NCBI GenBank assembly: GCA_023266455.1
Contig: JAHFQD010000003.1
Coordinates: 5,701 to 21,021, forward strand
DNA from: Candidatus Muproteobacteria bacterium
GTDB taxonomy: Bacteria > Pseudomonadota > Gammaproteobacteria > Acidiferrobacterales > Sulfurifustaceae
Direction of reading: 5' to 3'
DNA: 15,321 bases
Both the position numbers and the translations under genes were made by a program. Positions 5,450-13,357 of the stretch are shown here, piece by piece. Position 1 is the stretch's first letter. Each line of letters starts with the position of its first letter. The notes below the pieces were generated by a model, which was given only the letters and a program-made list of their open reading frames with translations, searched no databases and was not told where the DNA came from.

Positions 5450-6553
5450 ATGAATAAGAAGCTTTTAGCAGTGGCGATTGGCGCCGCGCTGGCTGTTGCC
5501 GGCAACGCCCACGCCCTGGAAGCCAAGCTGTCCGGTCAAGTAAACCGCGCGATCATGTACGCTGACGACGGTTTCAACACCGAACTGCACCACGTTGATA
5601 ACGCCAACAGCGGCACGCGTTTCCGTTTCACCGGTAACGACACGCTCGTTGGAAGCACCAAGGCCGGTATCAACATCGAAATGGAATATCTCTCCGACGC
5701 GTCGAACGCTGTAACGCAGACCGCGAAGAACTCCGATCCGGGACTTCATGAACGCATTATCGAAGCCTACTTTGAAGGTAGCTTCGGTAAAGTGAGTTTG
5801 GGTCAAGGCTCGGGCGCTGGTGACGGCGCGATCGAAGTCGACATCTCCGGCACGGCTGCTGCCAGCTACTCTGGCACGATGAACAACCTTGGCGGCGCGC
5901 TGACCTTCCGTGATACAGCGGCTGGTGTAGGCCCGACGATCAGCTCCACGACCAGCAACTTCGATCCTTCTCGTAAAGATCGCGTGCGTTACGACACCCC
6001 GCGTTTGGGACCTGTCGTACTCTCGGTGAGCAACGGTAACGATACCAACGACAGCATCAACGAATTCGGGGTGTGGTTCGACCAAGATTTCGGTGGTAAC
6101 AAGTTGTCGGCTGCCGCTATGTACACCGATGAAGATATGAACTCTGTCACGACCGGACACAGAAAGAACAAAGGCCTCTCGGCTTCTTGGTTGGCTTCAT
6201 TTGGTTTGAGTGTGACGGGCGCGTGGGCGAAGCGTGAAGACAAGAACATCGTCTCGGCTGCTCAACTCGACGCGAGTTTCAAATATCTGAAAGTCGGCTA
6301 CAAGTTCGGCGAACACGCAGTATCGATGGACTGGGGCAAGACGGAAGATTTGGCTGCTAAGGGCGACGAGTCCAAAATGCTTGGCGTGCAGTATGTTTAC
6401 TCGCCGACCAAGTGGGCCGATCTGTATGCCAACATCAACAAGCACACGTTGGATCGTACGGGCGGTACCGCTGTTGGTACGGGCACCGCTGTGGCTGCCA
6501 CTTCGTATGAAGACATCAAGATGGCGACCGTCGGTACGCGCTTGAAGTTCTAA
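5450..6553 (+). CDS. General Gram-negative porin (outer membrane beta-barrel)
   Basis: 367 residues. The signal peptide is MNKKLLAVAIGAALAVAGNA followed by HA, with cleavage expected after Ala22. The mature part begins LEAKLSGQVNRAIMY and alternates short polar and aromatic/glycine segments as in 16-stranded trimeric porins (FRFTG, GKVSLGQGSGAGDGAIEV with the loop 3 region after it, RYDTPRLGPVVLSVS, KVGYKFG). The last residue is Phe367 in VGTRLKF, the BAM recognition signal. It allows diffusion of small solutes across the outer membrane; selectivity cannot be read. The ATG follows AGGAGGA at ideal spacing. It is monocistronic, with a regulated-looking upstream region and its own terminator. 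The GGAGGAA of its ribosome site is complementary to 4069-4075 in the predicted small RNA. Confidence 0.93.
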   Translation: MNKKLLAVAIGAALAVAGNAHALEAKLSGQVNRAIMYADDGFNTELHHVDNANSGTRFRFTGNDTLVGSTKAGINIEMEYLSDASNAVTQTAKNSDPGLHERIIEAYFEGSFGKVSLGQGSGAGDGAIEVDISGTAAASYSGTMNNLGGALTFRDTAAGVGPTISSTTSNFDPSRKDRVRYDTPRLGPVVLSVSNGNDTNDSINEFGVWFDQDFGGNKLSAAAMYTDEDMNSVTTGHRKNKGLSASWLASFGLSVTGAWAKREDKNIVSAAQLDASFKYLKVGYKFGEHAVSMDWGKTEDLAAKGDESKMLGVQYVYSPTKWADLYANINKHTLDRTGGTAVGTGTAVAATSYEDIKMATVGTRLKF

Positions 6554-6578
6554 GTCGAAGTTAGAAGTATGTCGTAAG

Positions 6579-6610
6579 AACGGGCCTGCTTATGCAGGCC
6601 CGTTTTTTTT
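6579..6610 (+). terminator. Terminator of the porin gene
   Basis: An 11-bp perfect stem AACGGGCCTGC / GCAGGCCCGTT with loop TTAT, and a run of eight T at 6603-6610. Confidence 0.95.
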
Positions 6611-6663
6611 GCGGTGATGTCGAAGCGGGCTAAACCGTTTATCGGCGTAGATGAGATAAAAAA

Positions 6664-6957
6664 TTACTTCGCTTTTGATTCCTGCTCGGTCTTCCAACGA
6701 CGCCATTCTTGAAATTCCGCGTAATCGGGAGACGCTTTCCAGCGTTGAAATTCTTTGAAATCGCGAAACTCGTTCGCTTCCTCGGGGGAAGACGGACTTT
6801 TCCTCTCAGTATTAAGCGTGATCGCGCCTTCTGGTCCGGTGAACATGCCGGGTCCTTCCGGAATCGCGTCGACGGGTGTTCTTTCATAGTATGTTCCGCC
6901 GCAACCGGCGAATGTTACGGCCAACAATGATCCAAGCAGCACGTTACGAATTTTCAT
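6664..6957 (-). CDS. Small putative lipoprotein with repeated EF..W/FK tail
   Basis: 97 residues. The N-terminus MKIRNVLLGSLLAVTFAGC is a lipoprotein signal with FAGC as lipobox (Cys19; Phe at -3 is less usual). The mature part has a low-complexity Gly/Pro/Thr region and an acidic/aromatic tail with three related units: EFRDFK (63-68), EFQRWK (69-74) and EFQEWRRWK (81-89). I do not recognise a named family; the tail looks amphipathic and may bind a partner or the membrane surface. AGGA about 8 bases upstream of the ATG supports the start. It converges on the porin gene and is transcribed away from the TRAP operon. Location would be the inner face of the outer membrane or the outer face of the inner membrane. 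Confidence 0.75.
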   Translation of the reverse strand: MKIRNVLLGSLLAVTFAGCGGTYYERTPVDAIPEGPGMFTGPEGAITLNTERKSPSSPEEANEFRDFKEFQRWKASPDYAEFQEWRRWKTEQESKAK

Positions 6958-7044
6958 TGCCTACGTCCTAAGCATTTAATAGTGCCGTTACTCTACCGCA
7001 TTTGCCGATACGCGTAACGCCACACCGAATTCGCTGGCGAATCG

Positions 7045-7074
7045 TTGACAACGCGCGCGAGCAAAACCTATATT
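7045..7074 (+). promoter_or_regulatory. Strong sigma-70 promoter of the TRAP-gdhA unit
   Basis: TTGACA (7045-7050, perfect) and TATATT (7069-7074) with 18-base spacing. The start near 7081 gives a leader of about 100 bases before dctP, rich in A/T. No sigma-54 element of the sort that drives many dct systems was seen here. Confidence 0.75.
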
Positions 7075-7183
7075 GCATTGGCCCATTCGGAAAAAATAAC
7101 AATCTTGAATAAAACGATACAGGGTCCGAGCCTATATATAGTTAAATTTACGTGTTATGAATTCTTGTAGAGGAGAATTGTTA

Positions 7184-8152
7184 ATGAAGGCGTTCAAGAA
7201 CCTCGTGTGTTCGATTCTCCTCGCTGTTTCGCTACCGGCATTCGCCGATGCGAAATGGGATATGCCGACGGGATATCCCATCAGTAATTTCCACACTGAA
7301 AATATTCAACGCTTCATTGCGGAAGCGGATAAAGCCGCGGGCAGAAAATTAAAAATAACCATCCATCCCGCCGGCTCTCTTTTTAAAGCCAATGAAATAA
7401 AACGTGCGGTGCAAGGCGGACAAGCTCAAATCGGCGAAATTATTATTTCCGGATTTTCCAATGAGGATCCGCTTTACGGTGTCGACTCCATCCCGTTTTT
7501 AGCGACGAGCTATCAAGACGCTGCGAAACTCTGGAAAGCTTCCAAAGAGGCGATCGACCAACGATTCGCTAGGCAAGGGATGAAATTGCTATATACGGTC
7601 CCCTGGCCGCCGCAAGGAATTTTCAGCACCAAGCCGATTAGCAGCGTGGACAACATTAAGGGTAAGAAATGGCGCGCTTACAATCCGCAGACCAGTCGCA
7701 TCGCAGAGTTGGTCGGTGCACAACCAGTCACGATTCCGGCCGCGGAATTGGCGCAGGCGCTTGCGACGGGTGCCGTTGAGGTATTTATGACGTCGGCGGC
7801 GACCGGTTACGACAGCAAAGTTTGGGAGCAGGTGAAATACTATTATGACGTTCGTGCTTGGTTGCCGAAGAATGCTGTCATCGTCAATCAACAAGCCTTC
7901 GATGCGTTGTCGAAGACGGAGCAGGAAGCGATATTGAAAGCCGCTGCGGCCGCCGAGCAGCGCGGATGGAAATTGAGCGAGGAAAAAAATACTTGGTATC
8001 TTGACCAACTGACGAAGAACGGAATGAAAGTCGAGATGCCGTCGCCTCAATTGACGGCGGAATTCCGCAAGGTCGGCGATATCATGATCGCCGAATGGAG
8101 CAAACAGAGCGGCGCCGACGGTCAGCAGGTGCTCAGCACATACCGCAAATAG
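7184..8152 (+). CDS. TRAP transporter periplasmic binding protein (DctP family)
   Basis: 322 residues from the chosen ATG at 7184, which follows AGAGGAG at good spacing; an in-frame ATG at 7157 would put nine polar residues ahead of the signal peptide and lacks a ribosome site. Signal peptide with cleavage after PAFA (Ala21). Family marks are the carboxylate-binding arginine in KKWRAYNP (Arg164), the following SRIAELVGAQPVTIPAAELA, and the repeat of that alpha/beta pattern. It binds an organic acid in the periplasm and hands it to DctQM for sodium-driven uptake. Ligand is not readable, but cotranscription with glutamate dehydrogenase makes glutamate or 2-oxoglutarate-like acids attractive. 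Its stop TAG overlaps the GTG of dctQ by one base. Confidence 0.92.
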   Translation: MKAFKNLVCSILLAVSLPAFADAKWDMPTGYPISNFHTENIQRFIAEADKAAGRKLKITIHPAGSLFKANEIKRAVQGGQAQIGEIIISGFSNEDPLYGVDSIPFLATSYQDAAKLWKASKEAIDQRFARQGMKLLYTVPWPPQGIFSTKPISSVDNIKGKKWRAYNPQTSRIAELVGAQPVTIPAAELAQALATGAVEVFMTSAATGYDSKVWEQVKYYYDVRAWLPKNAVIVNQQAFDALSKTEQEAILKAAAAAEQRGWKLSEEKNTWYLDQLTKNGMKVEMPSPQLTAEFRKVGDIMIAEWSKQSGADGQQVLSTYRK

Positions 8153-8658
8153 TGAAAGCGTCGTTGAATAAGCTCTATCTAGGCGCCGGCTATCTAGCCG
8201 GCGTTTTTATGATCGGTACGCTGTTGTCTATTTTGACGGGTATTGTCGGGCGATTTTTAGCGATTCGTGTCAGCGGTATGGATGCCTATGCTGGTTATTG
8301 TATGGCGGCTTCATCGTTTCTTGCGCTGGCGTACACCTTGCGTCACGGGGAGCATATCCGCGTTACTTTGTTCCTTCAGTATCTTAATAAGAAAACCAGA
8401 AAGCTTTTAGAAATCATCGCGCATGCCATCGCGACGTTTTTTTGCGGTGCGCTCGCGTGGTTCTCGATGCGTCTCGTCTGGCAGTCTTATGTCTTTCGCG
8501 ACATTTCTCCCGGGCTGGACGCGACACCGTTATGGATTCCGCAGATAGGAATGGCGGTCGGTTGTCTGTTGCTCGCAGCGGCATTCGCAGAAGATTTTCT
8601 GCTGTTATTGTCCGGTAAACGTCGACGATCGACTACGGCGACGATGCATTTAGAGTGA
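8152..8658 (+). CDS. TRAP transporter small permease (DctQ family)
   Basis: 168 residues starting at a GTG that overlaps the dctP stop (TAGTG). An upstream in-frame ATG at 8095 lies inside dctP and would add a charged non-membrane tail, so it was rejected. Four membrane helices at about 10-33, 44-63, 84-106 and 127-153, and the family motif EHIRV (67-71) after helix 2. DctQ packs beside DctM to form the integral membrane part of the transporter. The basic tail GKRRR agrees with a cytoplasmic C-terminus. No ribosome site of its own is clear, so translation is probably coupled to dctP. Seven bases separate it from dctM. Confidence 0.9.
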   Translation: MKASLNKLYLGAGYLAGVFMIGTLLSILTGIVGRFLAIRVSGMDAYAGYCMAASSFLALAYTLRHGEHIRVTLFLQYLNKKTRKLLEIIAHAIATFFCGALAWFSMRLVWQSYVFRDISPGLDATPLWIPQIGMAVGCLLLAAAFAEDFLLLLSGKRRRSTTATMHLE

Positions 8659-8665
8659 GGCGACG

Positions 8666-9964
8666 ATGGATCTTTTGATCACCGCAGCGCTGATTATTTC
8701 TTTATTCATCTTGCTTGGCGTCGGCGTGTGGATCGGACCGGCATTAATCGGTGTCGCGTGGATCGGGATGAGTTTGTTCACGTCGCGCCCGGTCGGAGAC
8801 GCGATGGCGGTGACTATCTGGGGTGCGGCATCGTCATGGACTCTGACCGCGCTGCCGCTTTTCGTGTGGATGGGAGAAATCCTATTCCGCACAAAAATTT
8901 CGGAAGATATGTTCAAAGGATTGGCGCCGTGGCTGGAACGGATCCCCGGGCGGTTGTTGCATACGAACATCGTCGGTTGCACCATCTTTGCCGCCGTTTC
9001 CGGGTCGTCCGCGGCGACTTGCGCCACTATCGGCAAGATGACGTTACCGGAGCTGAAGAAACGTGGTTACCCCGAGGCGATGTCGATCGGTACCCTGGCC
9101 GGCGCGGGGACGTTGGGGTTGCTCATCCCTCCGTCCATTATCATGATTGTTTATGGCGTCATGACGGACGTATCGATTTCTAAATTGTTCATCGCCGGGG
9201 TTATTCCGGGGTTGGTTCTGGCCGGAATGATGATGGTCTACACCATTGTCTGGAGCTTGTTTAACGCCAAGAAAATCCCACCGCCTGGACCCAAGCTCTC
9301 GTTTTCGCAAAAATTGCATGTTTCTCGCCATTTAATTCCCATCATCCTGCTGATCGTGGCCGTATTGGGGTCTATTTATTGCGGTTTTGCGACGGCGACG
9401 GAGGCAGCGGCGTTGGGGGTGGTCGGGTCGCTTGTTGTTGCCGCTACCCAGGGGCAACTGACGTGGAAAAATTTTCGCGATAGCCTCCTGGGCGGCACCC
9501 GCTTATACTGCATGATTGCGCTGATTCTCGCGGGATCGCAGTTCCTAACCTTGGCAATGGGGTATATCGGGTTGCCACGCCATCTGGCGGAGTGGATCAA
9601 CGGGTTAGGGCTTTCGCAGCTGTCGCTCATCCTGGTACTGATGATTTTTTATATCGTCTTGGGATGCTTTTTAGACGGTATATCGATGGTCGTGCTGACG
9701 ATTAGCGTCCTGCTCCCAACGATTCAGGCGGCCCACATCGATTTGTTGTGGTTCGGCATTTTCATCGTGTTGGTGGTGGAAATGGCGCAGATCACGCCAC
9801 CGGTGGGATTTAACCTTTTTGTGTTACAAGGCATGACGAATAAGCCGATTACATGGTTGAGTAAACAAGCCATGCCGAGTTTTTTTCTAATGATAATTGC
9901 GGTATTGTTGATGTATTACGCCCCCGGCATTATTACGTGGCTGCCGCAACAAATGACGCAGTAA
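8666..9964 (+). CDS. TRAP transporter large permease (DctM family)
   Basis: 432 residues, strongly hydrophobic with about 12 membrane segments and hairpins, usual for DctM, which carries the sodium and substrate sites. Family motifs are VSGSSAATCATIG (111-123), LPELKKRGYP just after, LIPPSIIMIVYGVMTD, the cytoplasmic loop around KKIPPPGPK, GFATATEAAALGVVGS, and ITPPVGFNLFVLQG near the C-terminus. ATG follows GAGGCG. It is the third gene of dctPQM; 37 bases without a terminator lead to the glutamate dehydrogenase gene. Confidence 0.95.
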   Translation: MDLLITAALIISLFILLGVGVWIGPALIGVAWIGMSLFTSRPVGDAMAVTIWGAASSWTLTALPLFVWMGEILFRTKISEDMFKGLAPWLERIPGRLLHTNIVGCTIFAAVSGSSAATCATIGKMTLPELKKRGYPEAMSIGTLAGAGTLGLLIPPSIIMIVYGVMTDVSISKLFIAGVIPGLVLAGMMMVYTIVWSLFNAKKIPPPGPKLSFSQKLHVSRHLIPIILLIVAVLGSIYCGFATATEAAALGVVGSLVVAATQGQLTWKNFRDSLLGGTRLYCMIALILAGSQFLTLAMGYIGLPRHLAEWINGLGLSQLSLILVLMIFYIVLGCFLDGISMVVLTISVLLPTIQAAHIDLLWFGIFIVLVVEMAQITPPVGFNLFVLQGMTNKPITWLSKQAMPSFFLMIIAVLLMYYAPGIITWLPQQMTQ

Positions 9965-10001
9965 CCAAATATCATCGTTTTCGTACAAGGTGAACTAAAC
10001 C

Positions 10002-11303
10002 GTGACCGTAGCCCAGTATATTCAATCGAGTTCTATTCCTTCTTATTTGTCCAAGGACAATCTCGGTCCTTGGGAAACGTATCTGCAGCAGGTAGAGGAT
10101 GTCACTCCTTGGCTCGATAAGGAGTTGCATCCGTGGATAGAAACCCTGCGCCGTCCCAAACGTATCCTGATTGTCGACGTGCCGATCAAACTCGACAACG
10201 GAACGGTCTCGCACTACGAAGGCTATCGCGTACAACACAACTTATCGCGCGGTCCGGGTAAAGGCGGCATCCGCTATCACCCAGACGTTACCTTGTCCGA
10301 AGTCATGGCGCTTTCCGCGTGGATGTCGGTCAAGAACGCTGTCGTCAACGTTCCTTACGGCGGCGCTAAGGGCGGCGTGCGCGTGAATCCCAAGCAGCTT
10401 TCCATGGGAGAGTTGGAACGTTTGACCCGTCGCTACGCCAGCGAAATAAATATATTGCTCGGCCCAGACAAAGACATTCCGGCACCGGACGTCAACACCA
10501 ACGAACAAGTGATGGCGTGGATCATGGATACGTACTCCATGAATCAAGGCCGCACCTCGACCGGCGTCGTGACCGGCAAGCCGGTTTCCTTGGGCGGCAG
10601 CTTGGGTCGCCATGACGCGACCGGCCGCGGCGTATTTGTCACCGCGCGTTCGGCAGCGAACAAGATCAATATTCCGATCAAAGACGCGAGAGTCGTGATT
10701 CAAGGCTTCGGCAACGTCGGCGAAGCCGCGGCGCGCATTTTCGTTCAGAACGGCGCAAAGGTCATCGCGGTGCAAGATGAAACCGGTTCGATTTATAACC
10801 CCAACGGTCTCGACGTCGCCGCGTTGCGTCAGCATCGTGCGGTGCACAAGTCGTTCAAAGATTTTCCGGGCGTCGAGAAAATCGACAATGCACAGTTCTG
10901 GCAGTTGCCGTGCGAGTTCTTGATCCCGGCCGCGGTGGAAGGGCAGATCACGCGCGACAATGCCAAGACGATTTCCGCGCGCGTCGTTGTTGAAGGCGCG
11001 AATGGACCGACCACGCCGGAAGCCGATCGCATCTTGCAAGAGCGCGGTTCGCTCATTGTTCCCGACGTGTTGGCGAACGCGGGTGGCGTTACCGTCAGCT
11101 ACTTCGAATGGGTGCAGGATATCTCGAGCTTTTTCTGGAGCGAAGACGAAATCAACGCCCGTCTCGAGCGCATCATGACCGAAGCGTTTGAAGGTGTGTG
11201 GGAAGTTGCGCAAGCCAAGAAGTTGCCGCTGCGTACGGCCGCTTATGTCGTCGCTTGCAAGCGCATTCTTGCCGCTCGAGCGCTGCGCGGACTGTATCCT
11301 TAA
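10002..11303 (+). CDS. gdhA: Glutamate dehydrogenase (Glu/Leu/Phe/Val dehydrogenase family)
   Basis: 433 residues, close to the hexameric NAD-type glutamate dehydrogenases. It interconverts glutamate and 2-oxoglutarate plus ammonium. Substrate domain: [12 protein letters not shown] (83-94), catalytic Lys123 in PYGGAKGG, and DIPAPDVNT with Asp163. Coenzyme domain: GFGNVGEAA (235-243) followed by an acidic residue at the end of the second strand (VQDE), which fits NAD preference; [13 protein letters not shown] and DVLANAGGV come later. The start is GTG with AAGGTGA 8 bases upstream; an in-frame TAA two codons before excludes a longer protein. As last gene of the TRAP unit it suggests that imported glutamate is deaminated for carbon and energy. 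Other family members (Leu/Phe/Val enzymes) are less likely by length. Confidence 0.93.
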   Translation: MTVAQYIQSSSIPSYLSKDNLGPWETYLQQVEDVTPWLDKELHPWIETLRRPKRILIVDVPIKLDNGTVSHYEGYRVQHNLSRGPGKGGIRYHPDVTLSEVMALSAWMSVKNAVVNVPYGGAKGGVRVNPKQLSMGELERLTRRYASEINILLGPDKDIPAPDVNTNEQVMAWIMDTYSMNQGRTSTGVVTGKPVSLGGSLGRHDATGRGVFVTARSAANKINIPIKDARVVIQGFGNVGEAAARIFVQNGAKVIAVQDETGSIYNPNGLDVAALRQHRAVHKSFKDFPGVEKIDNAQFWQLPCEFLIPAAVEGQITRDNAKTISARVVVEGANGPTTPEADRILQERGSLIVPDVLANAGGVTVSYFEWVQDISSFFWSEDEINARLERIMTEAFEGVWEVAQAKKLPLRTAAYVVACKRILAARALRGLYP

Positions 11304-11314
11304 AAGAGCTAGAG

Positions 11315-11356
11315 ATTAGGCGCTATCGAGCAAGCTCGATAGCGCCTAATTTTGTT
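11315..11356 (+). terminator. Terminator of the TRAP-gdhA unit
   Basis: A perfect 16-bp stem (11315-11330 with 11335-11350) around CAAG, followed by TTTGTTGTT. It has A/T-rich ends on both sides, so it may also act weakly on the minus strand. Confidence 0.92.
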
Positions 11357-11388
11357 GTTGGGTTCTCCGTTGTCATCCTCGCCAGATC

Positions 11389-11417
11389 GTCACAAAAACC
11401 GTCATTACGGTTATTAT
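11389..11417 (+). promoter_or_regulatory. Candidate argC promoter
   Basis: GTCACA (4 of 6) and TATTAT (5 of 6) with 17-base spacing; the start near 11424 leaves a leader of about 27 bases. No ArgR box pair was recognised by eye. Confidence 0.45.
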
Positions 11418-11450
11418 TAGAATTCACGTTACCTCATTATTTCGGGCTAA

Positions 11451-12482
11451 ATGATCAAAGTCGGCATTATTGGTGGAACGGGTTATACCGGCGTCGAGTT
11501 GTTGCGATTGTTGGCGGTTCATCCGCAAGCGCGGTTGCAAACGATTACGTCTCGCGGCGAAGCGGGGAAAAAAGTCGCCGATTTATTTCCCAGCCTGCGG
11601 GGTTATGTCGATCTCAGTTTCGTCGAACCGAATTCCAAGCAACTCGCCGGATGCGACGTGGTGTTTACCGCCACGCCGAACGGTGTCGCCATGACGCAAG
11701 CGCGTGAGCTCGTCGCCGCCGGCGTGCGCATGATCGATCTCGCGGCGGATTTTCGCTTGCGCGATCCGGCGCTTTGGGAACAGTGGTACAAGATGCCGCA
11801 TATTTGTCCCGAGCTTCTTCAAGAAGCGGTTTATGGATTGCCGGAAGTTAATCGAGAAAAAATTCGCAAAGCGCGGATCGTAGCGAATCCGGGATGTTAT
11901 CCAACGGCGGTGCAACTCGGATTTTTCCCGTTGCTGGAAAACGATTTGATCGACGCTGGATCGTTGATCGCGGACGCGAAGTCTGGCGTCAGCGGCGCCG
12001 GCAGAAAAGCCGAGACGCATGTCCTGTTTTCCGAAGCGGCCGATACGATGAAGGCCTATGGCGTCGCCGGCCACCGCCACTTGCCGGAAATCAAACAAGG
12101 TCTTGAGGGCGTCTACAAAAAACCCGTCGGTTTGACGTTCGTACCGCATCTCACGCCGATGATCCGTGGCATTCATGCGACGCTTTATGGACGCTTAAAG
12201 AAGAGCGACGTCGATCTGCAGGCGTTTTATGAAAAGCGCTATGCCAGCGAACCTTTCGTGGACGTGATGCCTGCGGGTAGTCATCCGGAAACCCGTTCTG
12301 TGCGTGGCGCCAACGTTTGCCGTATTGCCGTGCATCGGCCGCAGGGTGGCGATACAGTGGTCGTCTTATCGGTCATCGACAATTTGGTCAAAGGCGCGGC
12401 GGGTCAAGCCGTGCAAAATATGAATATCATGTTCGGTTTGAACGAGAAACTCGGTTTGAATTCGCCGGCAGTAATGCCCTAA
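11451..12482 (+). CDS. argC: N-acetyl-gamma-glutamyl-phosphate reductase
   Basis: 343 residues. NADPH-dependent reduction of N-acetylglutamyl phosphate to the semialdehyde, third step of arginine synthesis in the cytoplasm. Visible are the nucleotide loop GGTGYTG (8-14), the catalytic cysteine in NPGCYPTA (Cys149), [13 protein letters not shown] (178-190) and AGHRHLPEI (206-214) with the active-site histidine. Length matches the long single-domain type of Proteobacteria. The ribosome site is weak (GGGCT before the ATG) but the N-terminus [14 protein letters not shown] is exact for the family. It is preceded by a terminator and followed after 74 bases by the coiled-coil gene. Confidence 0.96.
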   Translation: MIKVGIIGGTGYTGVELLRLLAVHPQARLQTITSRGEAGKKVADLFPSLRGYVDLSFVEPNSKQLAGCDVVFTATPNGVAMTQARELVAAGVRMIDLAADFRLRDPALWEQWYKMPHICPELLQEAVYGLPEVNREKIRKARIVANPGCYPTAVQLGFFPLLENDLIDAGSLIADAKSGVSGAGRKAETHVLFSEAADTMKAYGVAGHRHLPEIKQGLEGVYKKPVGLTFVPHLTPMIRGIHATLYGRLKKSDVDLQAFYEKRYASEPFVDVMPAGSHPETRSVRGANVCRIAVHRPQGGDTVVVLSVIDNLVKGAAGQAVQNMNIMFGLNEKLGLNSPAVMP

Positions 12483-12525
12483 ACCAATCCGTCGAACGGC
12501 GGCTGGTGGCGCTGTTTTGCTCCGC

Positions 12526-12531
12526 TATAAT
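12526..12531 (+). promoter_or_regulatory. Perfect -10 box before the coiled-coil membrane protein gene
   Basis: TATAAT exact, but no good -35 17 bases upstream. The implied start is about 12538, only some 19 bases before the ATG at 12557, and no Shine-Dalgarno lies between, so the mRNA would have a short, unusual leader. Confidence 0.4.
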
Positions 12532-12556
12532 TCGTTCACATCACGATTAATCGCTT

Positions 12557-13318
12557 ATGCTGCAATTTCTCCGCCGTATTTTTCGGCAACACAAAACGAC
12601 CGGCGCTGTTGTCGTCCGGCGCCAGCTTTCATCCCGAACCAAACTTTTGGTTTTTGGAGGCGTCGCGACGGCCATCGTTGTCGCGTCGATTTTGTTATAC
12701 GAACAGGGCCTGAGCATGGCGGGGTTCGAGCGCGGCGTCGCGACGCAAACGCAACAGCGGTTACAAGATCAAAATAAACAGGTCGAAGACGATAATCGAC
12801 AACTGCGCGAATCGTTGGCGCGCGCCGAGCGTACCATTCAGATGGATCAAGCGGCGTATCAGGATTTAGACAAGGCGCTGCAAAACTCCGCGCAAGAGAT
12901 CGTTAAGCTACGCGAAGAGTTGAATTTCTATCGCAACATTATTTCACCGGCGGATAAAAAAGGAGGCCTGCGTATTCAGAGCCTCGATATTCAGCCGGCG
13001 GGATCGACGAACTTGTTTCGTTATAAGCTGGTGTTGATTCAAGCGCTCAAGCACGACCACGGTATTTTCGGTACCGCGAATATAGAACTCAGTGGTTCGC
13101 AGGGCGGGCAAGATATCGCGATTAAAATTCCTCCCGCTGGCGATAAACCGATTCAAGTTAATTTAAAGTATTTTCAAGATATTGAAGGCAAATTCGAATT
13201 GCCTCGAGGATTTCGACCACGTTCGGTTAAGGTTAATGTGAACGTGGTAGGGGGTGGGCAGACAGTCGAGGCCAGTTATGACTGGCCGCAAGCGTACGCT
13301 GCTGGCAAAAACGACTAG
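12557..13318 (+). CDS. Single-pass membrane protein with coiled coil (conserved, uncharacterised)
   Basis: 253 residues. A basic N-terminus (RRIFRQ, RRQ) precedes one membrane helix at about 30-48, then a long heptad-rich region rich in Gln, Glu, Lys and Arg at about 62-127 (coiled coil), then a C-terminal beta-rich domain (137-253) with a final YDWP. The charge pattern places the coiled coil and the C-terminal domain in the periplasm. It resembles the uncharacterised family I recall as DUF6776, found next to bactofilin genes; the family name is from memory. The start is fixed by an in-frame TAA 9 bases upstream, yet no ribosome site is visible. Bactofilin follows after 39 bases, so a joint envelope or cytoskeleton role is plausible. 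Confidence 0.8.
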   Translation: MLQFLRRIFRQHKTTGAVVVRRQLSSRTKLLVFGGVATAIVVASILLYEQGLSMAGFERGVATQTQQRLQDQNKQVEDDNRQLRESLARAERTIQMDQAAYQDLDKALQNSAQEIVKLREELNFYRNIISPADKKGGLRIQSLDIQPAGSTNLFRYKLVLIQALKHDHGIFGTANIELSGSQGGQDIAIKIPPAGDKPIQVNLKYFQDIEGKFELPRGFRPRSVKVNVNVVGGGQTVEASYDWPQAYAAGKND

Positions 13319-13357
13319 ACTTACTTAGACCCCCAAGATAAACCAGGAGATGACAGG

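Noticed and set aside
5465..6160. A 231-codon open frame on the minus strand, antisense to the porin
   Set aside because: The product has no recognisable family, no ribosome site was seen, and the porin on the other strand is certain.
10242..11213. A 323-codon open frame on the minus strand, antisense to gdhA
   Set aside because: It lies wholly inside a well-supported gene, its product is Arg/His/Asp-rich without any domain, and such frames arise from codon bias in the opposite strand.
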